Of a DNA stretch of 64,000 bases, positions 8,516-18,675 are shown in pieces. Origin of the DNA: a virus. The notes beneath the pieces are model-generated. The model searched no databases, had not been told where the DNA came from, and was given only the letters and a program-made list of their open reading frames with translations. Every line of letters starts with the position of its first letter. The stretch's first letter is position 1. The stretch is taken from positions 1-64,000 of IMG/VR virus record IMGVR_UViG_3300030406_003049, one strand, 5' to 3'. The translations under genes and the position numbers were made by a program.

Positions 8516-9649
8516 ATGTATGACATTCTACTAGGAAAACAGAAAGGCTTAGTGTTTCCTGTTATGTGTAATGCTCATGTAAAAATAGACTATAGCGATA
8601 ATGTGCCGGATTTGAATTATGGTATATGGGAGCATACTGGTTCATTTACTTTTGAATCTATTATTACTCCTTATGACATAAACGGAGTAGGGCAGTTGTC
8701 GGCTCAATCAAGATATAATCCTAGACAAACAAAGAAAGTAATGCCTAGTGTTCTTTATTCACAAAATGCAGGAGCAGGAGGACAAAACCAAAGCGAACTA
8801 TACTTGCCTCTAGCAAAAGCAAACACCATAACTAGGTTTACACATGAAATGAGAATTTTCTCTAGCACTAATTATTACATTTCATTAGTTAATTCTACAA
8901 CTCACAATGAAAATCAACCTGCTGAATATAAAATAAAAGTTGGAGTTAAATTAGGAGGCGTTGATTATACTATGATAACTGACAATGCCGTTATAACTGC
9001 AACAGAAGGAGTAGGTTGGCGTAATGGTTCAACTTCTTTTCCCACATTAGAAGGCTTTGATGAAAACGGTAGAATAAAATATATACATGCCGGAACTACT
9101 GATGCTAATAGTAGTGGAACTACAATTAATGTTGATAGCACTACAAAGTTTCATCAATTTCAAGAGGTATTTACAAGAGATGGATTTAATTTTACTTCTT
9201 TAGGCACTATCGCATCTAATGGTATAAATACAGGCGTTAGTTTTGTTTTAGATAATGCACCATCAAGCACTTTATCTTCGGGAGTAAAGATATTTATTCC
9301 CGCATTCAAAGAACCTGCTTATATCAACAATCAATTTCATATCGCTTTTAGTTTTACACAAAGAAAAAATAGCGTAGGTAGAATATTCTTGAATGGTATA
9401 TTAATCAAAGAACAAGAGTTTTCTTCCGGTAGTGCGGTTTTCTCAATGGCTTCCGAAGATTTGTTTATCGGTGCTTCTAATAATCAAGGAACTGGTGCTG
9501 ATAGTGCGGGACTCAATAAACAGTTTATGGGTGAACTTCATGAAATTTGTATGACTTCCGATATTAGAAAGAAGTTTTTAACCAATACTTTAATGCCTAA
9601 TTCGGATAGCACTTTAATGTATTTTAAATTTGAGGAGGGGGATTTGTGA
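8516..9649 (+). CDS. Tail-tip protein with a LamG/concanavalin-like C-terminal domain
   Basis: 377 residues, ATG 8516 behind TAGGTGATAGT. The last ~130 residues show the LamG/concanavalin pattern: HIAFSFTQRK, VGRIFLNGILI, LFIGASNN, then FMGELHEICM, as in carbohydrate-binding jelly-roll domains. It could bind host surface glycans or hold the fibre. The middle contains a TTINVDSTTKF segment similar to repeats in the large downstream protein. Its TGA overlaps the GTG start of that gene. Confidence 0.6.
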   Translation: MYDILLGKQKGLVFPVMCNAHVKIDYSDNVPDLNYGIWEHTGSFTFESIITPYDINGVGQLSAQSRYNPRQTKKVMPSVLYSQNAGAGGQNQSELYLPLAKANTITRFTHEMRIFSSTNYYISLVNSTTHNENQPAEYKIKVGVKLGGVDYTMITDNAVITATEGVGWRNGSTSFPTLEGFDENGRIKYIHAGTTDANSSGTTINVDSTTKFHQFQEVFTRDGFNFTSLGTIASNGINTGVSFVLDNAPSSTLSSGVKIFIPAFKEPAYINNQFHIAFSFTQRKNSVGRIFLNGILIKEQEFSSGSAVFSMASEDLFIGASNNQGTGADSAGLNKQFMGELHEICMTSDIRKKFLTNTLMPNSDSTLMYFKFEEGDL

Positions 9650-12600
9650 GAGTAATAGCAAAGAAAAATTCTTCCTTTACATTACAATGCACTAGAGGAA
9701 GTTCTAATAGATTAGATGTTCCCCAAAGTGCTGATTCCGATAAAATTAGATTAGGTCAAATAGTAGAAGGAGATGTTATTCCGGCAGGAACTTATGTTAC
9801 TCACACTAGCCTTAATCCACCATCACAAATATTTTTAGAAACAAATGGCGCAACAACTACACTACCTAACAGTTTTAGTCCCGCTACTCAAACTATTACT
9901 TTCACAAGAACTGCAAGCCAAATGACAAATAATCCAATGTTATATGCTACAAATGTCTTATCACAAAATAAAAGAAACTTTGTTGCGATTACTCCCGATG
10001 ATGCAGGAACTTTAGTATTAACTCCGCTAGGAAGAAGCACTTTGGCTAATTGTTCAATTACAAATGATGATAGATTAATTACACTATCAAGTGGAAACAC
10101 TAGCAACTTATCCGTAGGAGAAGCCATATACAATGTCAATTTACCGGAAAATACAAGAATAGAAAGAATACTTAGCGATACTTCTTTTGTAGTGGACAAA
10201 GAACCAATATCAACTGCTAGTAGTCAAACGGTTATTTTGGGAATGGAATATGAAAATTTACAGACAACAGAAGGATTCAAAATAAAGTCTTATGAAGATT
10301 CTACAGAAACAGGCATTAGAATAAATACGGTCAATTTAGATACTCATTATTTATTCATTATGATACATTCCGATGATTTCAATTCACACCATTTTACTAG
10401 AGTAAAAGAAAAACTTACTGATGATGTTGAAGGGGATTCATTTGAGATTGAAAATCCTTTAGGCGAACAAATACTAGAAGGAACTAAATTTACTTTGTAT
10501 AGTTTACCTATACCAACTAGCAATCACCCTGTTTGCATTGGAGCAGGGATTAAAAACCCAACACATGATTTTCATTGTGCAAAGCCTTTATTTTATTTTT
10601 TTGAAGACCATTCTTCCGAAAAAGACGGCTTGGATTTTGGACAACTATATAGCATAAAAGCGGTAGAAGAAAATTTTACATCAAATGCTACTGCAACTTT
10701 GACTCATGTTAGTAAATTCACTACCATTCAAGACTTTGGTAGAGATATAATAGACAGTAGTAAATATTCACTTAAAGCAAAAATAGTAGATAAATTGGTT
10801 TCACTAGATAACGAAGTAGAACGGGTATATACATCTAATGACTACAACGAGGGTGCTTTTGTGTTTAGCAACTTCGGTGCTTCTACTGTTTTTAATAACC
10901 AACCTGTGCATACTTCTACTGTTTTAGAAGACTATGCCGTAAACTCAAGGAGAGATGCTGACGATAGCATGATAAGTTCATCGGTAGGAAGCGGAACAAA
11001 CAATGTTCTACTAACAGGGCCAACTAGATATGTTCATTATGCTGATTCAAAAGATAAATCAAACTTGACATATAATGTTCTTGATTGTAGATTATCGGAG
11101 TCTTTTGGTAAAAAGGGAACTATATCGGAAATAACAATAGCCGACCCATATAGAATACTTCCTCTTAAATTAAAAGAGGGTGATAAACTTAGAGTAAGAC
11201 ATGAAGTTTTCAAAGGAGATTTTAACGAATTTAAATCCTTTAACGCAAGCGTAGCCACAAGTGCTTCGGGACAAACCTATACAATTAATACAGAATTTGA
11301 CTTAGGTAGTTTCTTGAATGCAGGTGAAGAAGTTAGGGTTGGGAGTAGAATTTTTATTGTAAATAGTTTTGGAACTTTTAATAATTCTACAAAAACACAA
11401 ACGATTACCTTTTTGAATGAAAACAGATTAGAAACAGAATCAGTATTTGCTTCAAGTAGTTATGCTTTAGAAGCAGGAGCAATATTAGAAAGAAGGGCAT
11501 TTAGTAAAATAGATAAAACCCTCTTAACAGACTTTAAAACAATATCCGCAAGAGAAGGAGATATATTTGTTAAGATGTTTTCTTCCGACTTTTCTTACAG
11601 TTATGCAACCGCTACATCAGTAGATGCTGAAAAGAATTTAATTACTTTAGATTTATTTGATAGCGGCTATTATACTTCTACTCAACCTATGACTTTGTAT
11701 CATAATGGAGTGACTCAAATAGATTATATGGAAGGTCAATATGCTATTTGTTTAGAAAAGATTGATGGGGTAATAGAAAAAATTGAAGAGTTTAAAGAAA
11801 ACGGTTTAACTCAAACAAAAATAATAGGCAGAAGTAATGTTAGAAAACTTATTTCTCCATTAATAACAAAAGATGCTTTATTCTCGGAAGATATGATTTA
11901 TTCTTCTAACAGTCCATATAACAAACTTACAGGATTAGGTGTAAACATAAACTGTTATTTCAATACTAATACAATTACAACTTCGGGTTCTATTACTCTA
12001 GCCGCAGGTGATAGAATACATGTTAGATACAAAAGTGGTATGACTGCCTATGTTGGGGAAATCGCCACAGGAGCAACAGGAACTAGTTTTACATTAGTGG
12101 ATTTTTCAAGAGCGCATGTCGGACAAGGTTCTACGGCTTTAACAGGATTCAAGGAAGCAAACAAAAATTATGTATTTAACAAGGCTTTGGCTTCTAATAC
12201 CTATATTGATTCTTTAACGAGCCTTGACGGTGCTTCTAATAAGGGACTTGTTTTTAAATCGGGCAATCAAATTAGTTCTACGGGTGTGGAAGGAAGTAGT
12301 TTGATAGGAACTAGCCACAATACCAACAATAACGCTCTAGGATATAACATAGATAATGCTAAGAAAATGAAAAGCGATTCGCACTTTCAAACTACTTTAG
12401 AAAGCACCGATTTTGATGTTATCAATACCCTAATAGATTTTGAAATAGTTAGTGCTGAAAGCGACGGGTCAAGGGCAACTAATCTTGTTATTGCCCCTTA
12501 TGTTCCTCTATCTTTAGGTAGAGTAGATATTAATTATGCTAATACAAATGATACTACTTATTCCTCCGAAAACATAGGTGATATTTCTTATGATATGACA

Positions 12601-15600
12601 ATGCCTAGAAGACATATTGAAGTTTCTTCTCAAGCAGTATTTGATGGAACTAAAACACTTGGCGATGATGATTTCTTTGAGTCTAAAAGAATAATTAAGG
12701 CTTGTTCATCAGCAAGACATATTAGAGGAACTAGAAATTTACACGGTAAACCTATTTTTATCAATGGTAAATTTTTAGCCAATATCATTCAAGTTAATGG
12801 AGAACATGTCAAGCAGGGCGTATATCCCTTTAATGCAGGAACACCTACTTTAACAGGCTTAACAAAGACACAAACCGATGGCTTATCAACAGGAATGACC
12901 CTACAAGGAACTAATGTGGGAGTTAATAGAATTATCACATCAATTACTGAAGACTCTATTACCCTAAATCAAGCACCAACCGGAACTGTTAGTTTCGCTA
13001 GGTTTGAAAATTGGAGATACCAAAATGTGAATAACTTTGTGGTTCGCTCCACTAGAATATACTTGGATAGAGAAGTCGGTTTTGAAACTATAATGTCTAA
13101 GTCTGTTTCGGGAAGCGACACATTAATTGTAGAATCTACAGAAAAATTATATGTGGGTATGAAAATAAGCGGAACTTCAATAACTGCGGGAACAACTATT
13201 ACGAAGATAAACAGTATTAATTCTATAACAATGAGCGCAAACGCTACAGGGACTAATAGAAGCAATAGAAATTTCTTTTTGGCTCAAGGCATACAAATAG
13301 ACAAACTAGAAGGCCATGCTAAAGAAGATGTGAATGTTTTACCAAAAGCAACAAGGGCAACTAAAGAAAGTTCAAAACTAACACACGAATTAAATCTCAT
13401 AAATGGTTCTCACTTACATACTGCAAAAATGATAGGTTTACTTCACCCTTCTCTTGCTACACAAAACACCTACAATAAAACTCTTTTAATGAATTATCCT
13501 TTAACTGCTTTACAAGACCACGACCAGCATTGTGTTAGTAGTTTAGTTAAGAACTTTAATTTAGATGGAACTACTGATAATAAAGATTTAATTAATAAAA
13601 GTTCACAAGAAGTATTTGGAACTTCTTTATACAGATTATTAAACATAGAAAGAGGGAACTATAATAAAATAATACCAAAAATAGTAGATGTTGATAATGT
13701 TCAATTCTATACAGAAAAACTTAGTAGAATAAGATATTATACTAGTGCTTATAAATTTAATAGGGGTTATTATTTAGATGGAATATTAGAAAATAATATT
13801 ATTGGGACAGATATAACAGGTTTAAGTTATATCGGCACAAATCAAATAGAAACATTTAGTGGCTCGGAGTATATAGAAGCCGCTACGAGTCAAACTCTCA
13901 ATAGTGGAGATGGTTCAGTATCAACTACTGCTTCACCAAGAGTAGGTCAAATGATTATTGCTAATAATATACCGGATAATACTTTTGTAAAATATTCTAG
14001 TTCCGAGTTTCAAAGTCCCAATACAGAATTTATATTGACAAAATCAGGAACAGGAAATTCGGGTGGGTTAATAGCCGCTTCTTGTTTTGAGTTTGATTAT
14101 AAGAGAATGCCGGAAAGTAGGGGTTTTATTCCTGCTACCGGAGATAGATTTTTTGAAATGACTACGCTTGAAAAAAGAAACAATTTCATACTCGCACTAA
14201 CAGGAACAGGGACAACTGCGGCATTACCTTCAACATTAGACATGGGAGTTGGATATAATAACTACCATGACGGTTCTCCTCCTATGGTTTTATATCCTCC
14301 TAATCCAACAATTGAGGTAGAACAAATAGTAGATGATACAGGGACTACATTAGATGGAAAAATAACAAGTCCGTTTTTAATTAAAGATAGGTTTCAACAC
14401 ATAGACCCTAAAGTTGCTAGAATGTTTTTATTCTCAAATGCAGATACAATGCCTTACTCTTCTACAAGAAAGGATAGTCTGTTTTATCAAAATAGCGAAA
14501 GAAAACTTATCAATTACAATATTATGTTTTTGAAAGAAACTAAAGAATCTCCTCATTCGGAAATTAAAGATAGTGTTATCGGAAAAACAAAAACAGTTAA
14601 TAGATTAGACAAAGACTATCACACAAGTATTATTTCTTCTGTTGCTACTGACTCTCCCGATTTATCTTCAATAAGGAGATTTGGAATAATGAGATTAACA
14701 GAAGTAGTGTATGATTTTTGTTTTAATCAATTTGACCCCGAAAATCCACCTAGCGATGAAATATTGATTCCTAAAACAACATTCCCTCATTATCATATGT
14801 TTAGAATGCTAAATAATCAAAACCCTACTAGCGGAAACGCCATATTCCTTACTGATAATTTAAGTCAAGTTATGAGCGTGTTATCTCTAAACCGCAATCC
14901 TGCTTTCTTTGTAAATGCAGGAGATTTAGTATGTGATTCGGAAGGTAGGTATATTGGAACTATTCAATCTACTAGTGTTGGTTCTAATATAACAATAGCA
15001 GATATTAACAGAAGAGGCAATACTGATGAAAAATCCGGCTACAAGACTACTATTACATTAGATGAAAAGCAATTAAATTATCCAAGAGATGCAGTAAACA
15101 ATAGGGCAGGTAGTCTACCTGCAAATCAAAGAACCCACCCTATATTTTTCATAAAAGAAGAAGAAACACAAACTGCTGACGCAAGCCATCTTACAGGTAA
15201 TGCTCAAATAACGGGTATGGGTAAAGATAATGAATTTATAACTTTAGATTCTAGCATACACCTATTAAAAAGCGCAGTAATGAGAGGGTTAGCAGAAGTA
15301 GCAGGAACAACTAATCCTTATGTTCACCATGACGGTCAAGGAGGAGTTTTTGATGCAGGAGGGACAGAAGAACTGTATGGAGGATTTAGGGACAACCATT
15401 CAGCAGGTTATGGTGGAGATGATTCTAACCAAACAGATACGGCCTTTCATTCAGCACATGGTTTTATGACAGGACAAACAATATTGTTTAATGGATTTAA
15501 AGCGGGTAATGGGGCAACTCCAAGCCCAACAAACGATGGAATATTTAATTTTACTAGAGACATAAATGTATGGCTTCCTATTAACTTTGGTTATACCCCA

Positions 15601-18327
15601 AATATATTTCAAGTCGGTAGAAGTCCTAATCCTTCGGAGAGAAGCGTATATGCAACGGGCGCACCATTCCCATTATTTATGGATTATATGGCTACTCCAA
15701 CAATTGCTAGAGATTTCAATACTGGTGAAGATATTTCATTTTCAAATCATGCCGCAGTTAGGCGGTCTTCTAGTGGCGGTCTTCAAAGCCTACAAGATTC
15801 TCAAGGACAAATACTACAGAATTTTAAACCTGTATTTTTGAGCCGATTTAGCATAGCAGGAGGAAAGGGAGCAAAGGCTGATATTGGAATGACCGGAACA
15901 AGAATAAGCGGAACTTCTAAAATGACGAGAACAACTGTAAGTAATCCACAAACAAGAGTAGGTTTTGCTATGAATAAAACCACATCTTTAACCAACGGAA
16001 CAACTCTTAGGCATAGTGGTTTTGCGGCCATGAATAAAGAAGAAACAGGATTTTTTGCTAATGATTATGATAATGATGCTGACGGTATAACCTACGGATT
16101 AAAGCCAATTATTAAATTAGATGTAGGTTTTGAATTAGAAAATGTCACTTTTAGTTCTACTGGAACTGACCTCGCTAAAGCAACACTAGCCGCACCTTTT
16201 GTCATAGAAGCAGATGGATTAGAAAGCGCACAAGCGAATAATTTTAACAACGGTTCTCAAGACTTAATAGACCAAAAGTGCGAAGTTTTCATAGTTAGTG
16301 ATGAAACGAATGGCGGTATTTCTCAACTAACTAATAGTAAAACACCAATCGGAACGAGAATAAGGCAATATACTAACAAACAAACCTCAACTGCTGAATA
16401 CTCTATCAAGATAGATAAGAATGCAGATGCAAGCGGAACTAAAGATATTATTGTTAGCAGGAATATAATGGGAACTCAATGGGCTACTTGTGGAACTAAG
16501 GTTCATGTCTTGTGTTTGACCGATTCGGATTTGAAAGCATTTGGTGTAGGGCATAAAATGTATGGTTCTCTAAATCCTAGTTGGCTAACTAATGTAGATT
16601 TAACGGGTTGTTATTTAGTATCGGAAGAAGGTAGTTTGGTATGGAATGATACAGGAAGTGTGATGCAAAACTTTGCCCCTAACAACGGTAATAATAGTTT
16701 TAGGTCGGGAAGTCATGGGGTTTTTAGAGATAGATATTCTACAAGATTTAGCGTAGATGGTGTAAATCCTAATCATATACTCTATGTTCTATCACATGAA
16801 ATAGATACTACGAGTAAATCAAGACAACATATTATTACAGTTAGTGGAGATTTGCCTACTCCTATTCTTGCATCGGACGCTGCTTCTTGCGTTGCTAGAA
16901 TGAATCACATTCAAAGATTTAGATATTATAGAATTATGCAACCTAATCACACTTGCTTTACAAGTGGTAGTCCTAATAGAATATCAATAAATCAATTATC
17001 TTCAAGATATACTAGAAAACCAAATACTGACGAATACTATGATAAAATAGGACACTATAATATTAAAGATAGCGAAGGAACTCAAATACATGAAAGCAAT
17101 AATGAAGGCATTTTATCTATGTATGTCATAGTAGACCCCGATAATCAGTCTAATGATGGTAATTTAGTTGTTAGAAACTTAAGTAATATGTCCGATAATA
17201 TTCTAAAAGAAGGACAAACCAAAATGCTATTTAGCGATGGAGATAATAAAAACTTCACATCGGTAGGTTTTGAAAAGAAAAATGATGTAGAATATTATAT
17301 TAATATAGAAAATCAAGAAGAACTACTAGGTGTTGTTTCTTGTTCGGAAACCATTTCATTAACTATACCGGAGCAATTGCCTTTTAATCCTAAGAGAGCG
17401 ATAATAGGAACTTCTGTAGATATAGGATATGATACTGATGTTTTAATTAACGATTTAATGGAAAGTAATGGTGCTGAATTTACTTTATCTAGCACAGAAA
17501 CTTATCCACATATTGTTTCTCCTAATTTTACAGGAACAGAACTATTTACTGCAATTGAATTTTTGATGAATAAAAAGGGACAAAGATTGTTAGAAAATGG
17601 AGATTCTTTCTCAATTAAATCCGATGATAATATGACGGATTCTAAATTAGCCTTAACGACTAAATCCGAAGATAACAATATATTTTCTTACTCTAAGACA
17701 AAAAGCCAATTTGATTTGTTCAATGACATAACAGTTTTAGGTAGATTTCATAAAGCGTTTAGACAAGATGTTTCAAGCATAGATAAAGTAGGAAAGAAAT
17801 CTATGAGAGTGTTTGAAGATGAATTGACTAGTCAAGAAGAAGTGGATAAAAGAGCCAATGAATTATTAAGATTACATAACGGAAGAAATTTTAATTTACG
17901 ACTCTCGGTTAATCACAACGGTTTATCACAATTAAAAACCGGAGATGTGGTTACGGTTGAAATACCGGAAGAAAACATACCTAGACAAGATTTCATTGTT
18001 TTACAAATGCAACAATCTTTAACAGGAACTATTGATTTAGAACTAGGAAATTACATTAAAGGTCTTGAAGATAGATTTGCTGAATTAGCGATAGCAAATA
18101 GAAGCACCAACAATAGAGTTAATGAAAATATCATAGATGGTTCAGCAACGCAATTTAATTTTAGGAAATTTATCAAGATAAAACCTATTAGAATCTTGGT
18201 TAGAACCGTTGGACTGACAGGCGGTGTATTTACACTAAATACAAATACAACAACACTAAATACTAACGCCAATGCACTAGGTCTAGGTGCTACCGAGATT
18301 ACTGAAATTTTGGAGGAAGACTTTTGA
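9646..18327 (+). CDS. Giant baseplate hub/tail fibre protein (2,893 aa)
   Basis: GTG start preceded by GAGGAGGGGGATTT and overlapping the previous stop. The protein is Ser/Thr/Asn-rich and beta-dominated. Five copies of a repeat of the type G-x-x-[IV]-x-x-x-x-[IV]-P-x-x-T-x-[IV] appear near residues 30-80, 143-195, 1070-1120, 1155-1205 and 1420-1472. The region from about residue 2600 (FLMNKKGQRLLENGDSFS, then QLKTGDVVTVEIPEE and IDLELGNYIKGLEDRF) resembles tail-hub domains of Tal/gp27-like proteins. So hub and surface-exposed fibre functions seem to be fused in one chain. It is by far the largest gene of the window (13 % of it). Confidence 0.75.
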   Translation: MRVIAKKNSSFTLQCTRGSSNRLDVPQSADSDKIRLGQIVEGDVIPAGTYVTHTSLNPPSQIFLETNGATTTLPNSFSPATQTITFTRTASQMTNNPMLYATNVLSQNKRNFVAITPDDAGTLVLTPLGRSTLANCSITNDDRLITLSSGNTSNLSVGEAIYNVNLPENTRIERILSDTSFVVDKEPISTASSQTVILGMEYENLQTTEGFKIKSYEDSTETGIRINTVNLDTHYLFIMIHSDDFNSHHFTRVKEKLTDDVEGDSFEIENPLGEQILEGTKFTLYSLPIPTSNHPVCIGAGIKNPTHDFHCAKPLFYFFEDHSSEKDGLDFGQLYSIKAVEENFTSNATATLTHVSKFTTIQDFGRDIIDSSKYSLKAKIVDKLVSLDNEVERVYTSNDYNEGAFVFSNFGASTVFNNQPVHTSTVLEDYAVNSRRDADDSMISSSVGSGTNNVLLTGPTRYVHYADSKDKSNLTYNVLDCRLSESFGKKGTISEITIADPYRILPLKLKEGDKLRVRHEVFKGDFNEFKSFNASVATSASGQTYTINTEFDLGSFLNAGEEVRVGSRIFIVNSFGTFNNSTKTQTITFLNENRLETESVFASSSYALEAGAILERRAFSKIDKTLLTDFKTISAREGDIFVKMFSSDFSYSYATATSVDAEKNLITLDLFDSGYYTSTQPMTLYHNGVTQIDYMEGQYAICLEKIDGVIEKIEEFKENGLTQTKIIGRSNVRKLISPLITKDALFSEDMIYSSNSPYNKLTGLGVNINCYFNTNTITTSGSITLAAGDRIHVRYKSGMTAYVGEIATGATGTSFTLVDFSRAHVGQGSTALTGFKEANKNYVFNKALASNTYIDSLTSLDGASNKGLVFKSGNQISSTGVEGSSLIGTSHNTNNNALGYNIDNAKKMKSDSHFQTTLESTDFDVINTLIDFEIVSAESDGSRATNLVIAPYVPLSLGRVDINYANTNDTTYSSENIGDISYDMTMPRRHIEVSSQAVFDGTKTLGDDDFFESKRIIKACSSARHIRGTRNLHGKPIFINGKFLANIIQVNGEHVKQGVYPFNAGTPTLTGLTKTQTDGLSTGMTLQGTNVGVNRIITSITEDSITLNQAPTGTVSFARFENWRYQNVNNFVVRSTRIYLDREVGFETIMSKSVSGSDTLIVESTEKLYVGMKISGTSITAGTTITKINSINSITMSANATGTNRSNRNFFLAQGIQIDKLEGHAKEDVNVLPKATRATKESSKLTHELNLINGSHLHTAKMIGLLHPSLATQNTYNKTLLMNYPLTALQDHDQHCVSSLVKNFNLDGTTDNKDLINKSSQEVFGTSLYRLLNIERGNYNKIIPKIVDVDNVQFYTEKLSRIRYYTSAYKFNRGYYLDGILENNIIGTDITGLSYIGTNQIETFSGSEYIEAATSQTLNSGDGSVSTTASPRVGQMIIANNIPDNTFVKYSSSEFQSPNTEFILTKSGTGNSGGLIAASCFEFDYKRMPESRGFIPATGDRFFEMTTLEKRNNFILALTGTGTTAALPSTLDMGVGYNNYHDGSPPMVLYPPNPTIEVEQIVDDTGTTLDGKITSPFLIKDRFQHIDPKVARMFLFSNADTMPYSSTRKDSLFYQNSERKLINYNIMFLKETKESPHSEIKDSVIGKTKTVNRLDKDYHTSIISSVATDSPDLSSIRRFGIMRLTEVVYDFCFNQFDPENPPSDEILIPKTTFPHYHMFRMLNNQNPTSGNAIFLTDNLSQVMSVLSLNRNPAFFVNAGDLVCDSEGRYIGTIQSTSVGSNITIADINRRGNTDEKSGYKTTITLDEKQLNYPRDAVNNRAGSLPANQRTHPIFFIKEEETQTADASHLTGNAQITGMGKDNEFITLDSSIHLLKSAVMRGLAEVAGTTNPYVHHDGQGGVFDAGGTEELYGGFRDNHSAGYGGDDSNQTDTAFHSAHGFMTGQTILFNGFKAGNGATPSPTNDGIFNFTRDINVWLPINFGYTPNIFQVGRSPNPSERSVYATGAPFPLFMDYMATPTIARDFNTGEDISFSNHAAVRRSSSGGLQSLQDSQGQILQNFKPVFLSRFSIAGGKGAKADIGMTGTRISGTSKMTRTTVSNPQTRVGFAMNKTTSLTNGTTLRHSGFAAMNKEETGFFANDYDNDADGITYGLKPIIKLDVGFELENVTFSSTGTDLAKATLAAPFVIEADGLESAQANNFNNGSQDLIDQKCEVFIVSDETNGGISQLTNSKTPIGTRIRQYTNKQTSTAEYSIKIDKNADASGTKDIIVSRNIMGTQWATCGTKVHVLCLTDSDLKAFGVGHKMYGSLNPSWLTNVDLTGCYLVSEEGSLVWNDTGSVMQNFAPNNGNNSFRSGSHGVFRDRYSTRFSVDGVNPNHILYVLSHEIDTTSKSRQHIITVSGDLPTPILASDAASCVARMNHIQRFRYYRIMQPNHTCFTSGSPNRISINQLSSRYTRKPNTDEYYDKIGHYNIKDSEGTQIHESNNEGILSMYVIVDPDNQSNDGNLVVRNLSNMSDNILKEGQTKMLFSDGDNKNFTSVGFEKKNDVEYYINIENQEELLGVVSCSETISLTIPEQLPFNPKRAIIGTSVDIGYDTDVLINDLMESNGAEFTLSSTETYPHIVSPNFTGTELFTAIEFLMNKKGQRLLENGDSFSIKSDDNMTDSKLALTTKSEDNNIFSYSKTKSQFDLFNDITVLGRFHKAFRQDVSSIDKVGKKSMRVFEDELTSQEEVDKRANELLRLHNGRNFNLRLSVNHNGLSQLKTGDVVTVEIPEENIPRQDFIVLQMQQSLTGTIDLELGNYIKGLEDRFAELAIANRSTNNRVNENIIDGSATQFNFRKFIKIKPIRILVRTVGLTGGVFTLNTNTTTLNTNANALGLGATEITEILEEDF

Positions 18328-18674
18328 TAGCAAATAAAATGCAAGATTTATTGGCTACTCAAGTGGTTAGTTTAGTAAATAGTAGTGGAACTGCTAAAGT
18401 TGGGCTAGGTGGAAATAGCACTTTTCCTAGCCAAACAGATTTAGATATACCCATAAGCGGTGCTACAACTACAGTAGTTGCTACTAAATCCGATGAAAAT
18501 GTAGTTCAAGTAAAAATTACAGTAGCGGGTTCTTCTATATCGGGCAAAGTAATTAGAGAAGTTGGTGTTTTTGACTCTTCAAATAACATGCTACTAAGAC
18601 AAAACTTCACTGGAATTGGCCCGTTTTCTTCTACTACAACGGTAGAAATTTTTATATTTTTAGAGGTTGAATAA
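18324..18674 (+). CDS. Small baseplate/fibre-associated protein
   Basis: 116 residues from TTG 18324, which overlaps the previous TGA and follows GGAGGAAGAC. After an N-terminal helix (MQDLLATQVVSLV) it is all beta: VVQVKITVAGSS, KVIREVGVFDSSNNMLLRQ, TTVEIFIFLEVE. This pattern, in particular REVGVFD, occurs in phage proteins joining fibres to the baseplate. Role inferred from order and pattern. Confidence 0.55.
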   Translation: MIANKMQDLLATQVVSLVNSSGTAKVGLGGNSTFPSQTDLDIPISGATTTVVATKSDENVVQVKITVAGSSISGKVIREVGVFDSSNNMLLRQNFTGIGPFSSTTTVEIFIFLEVE

Positions 18675-18675
18675 T

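Noticed and set aside
15566-15841. 91-codon rightward frame inside the giant tail gene
   Set aside because: Alternative frame within an obvious long gene, no ribosome site and no protein-like pattern.
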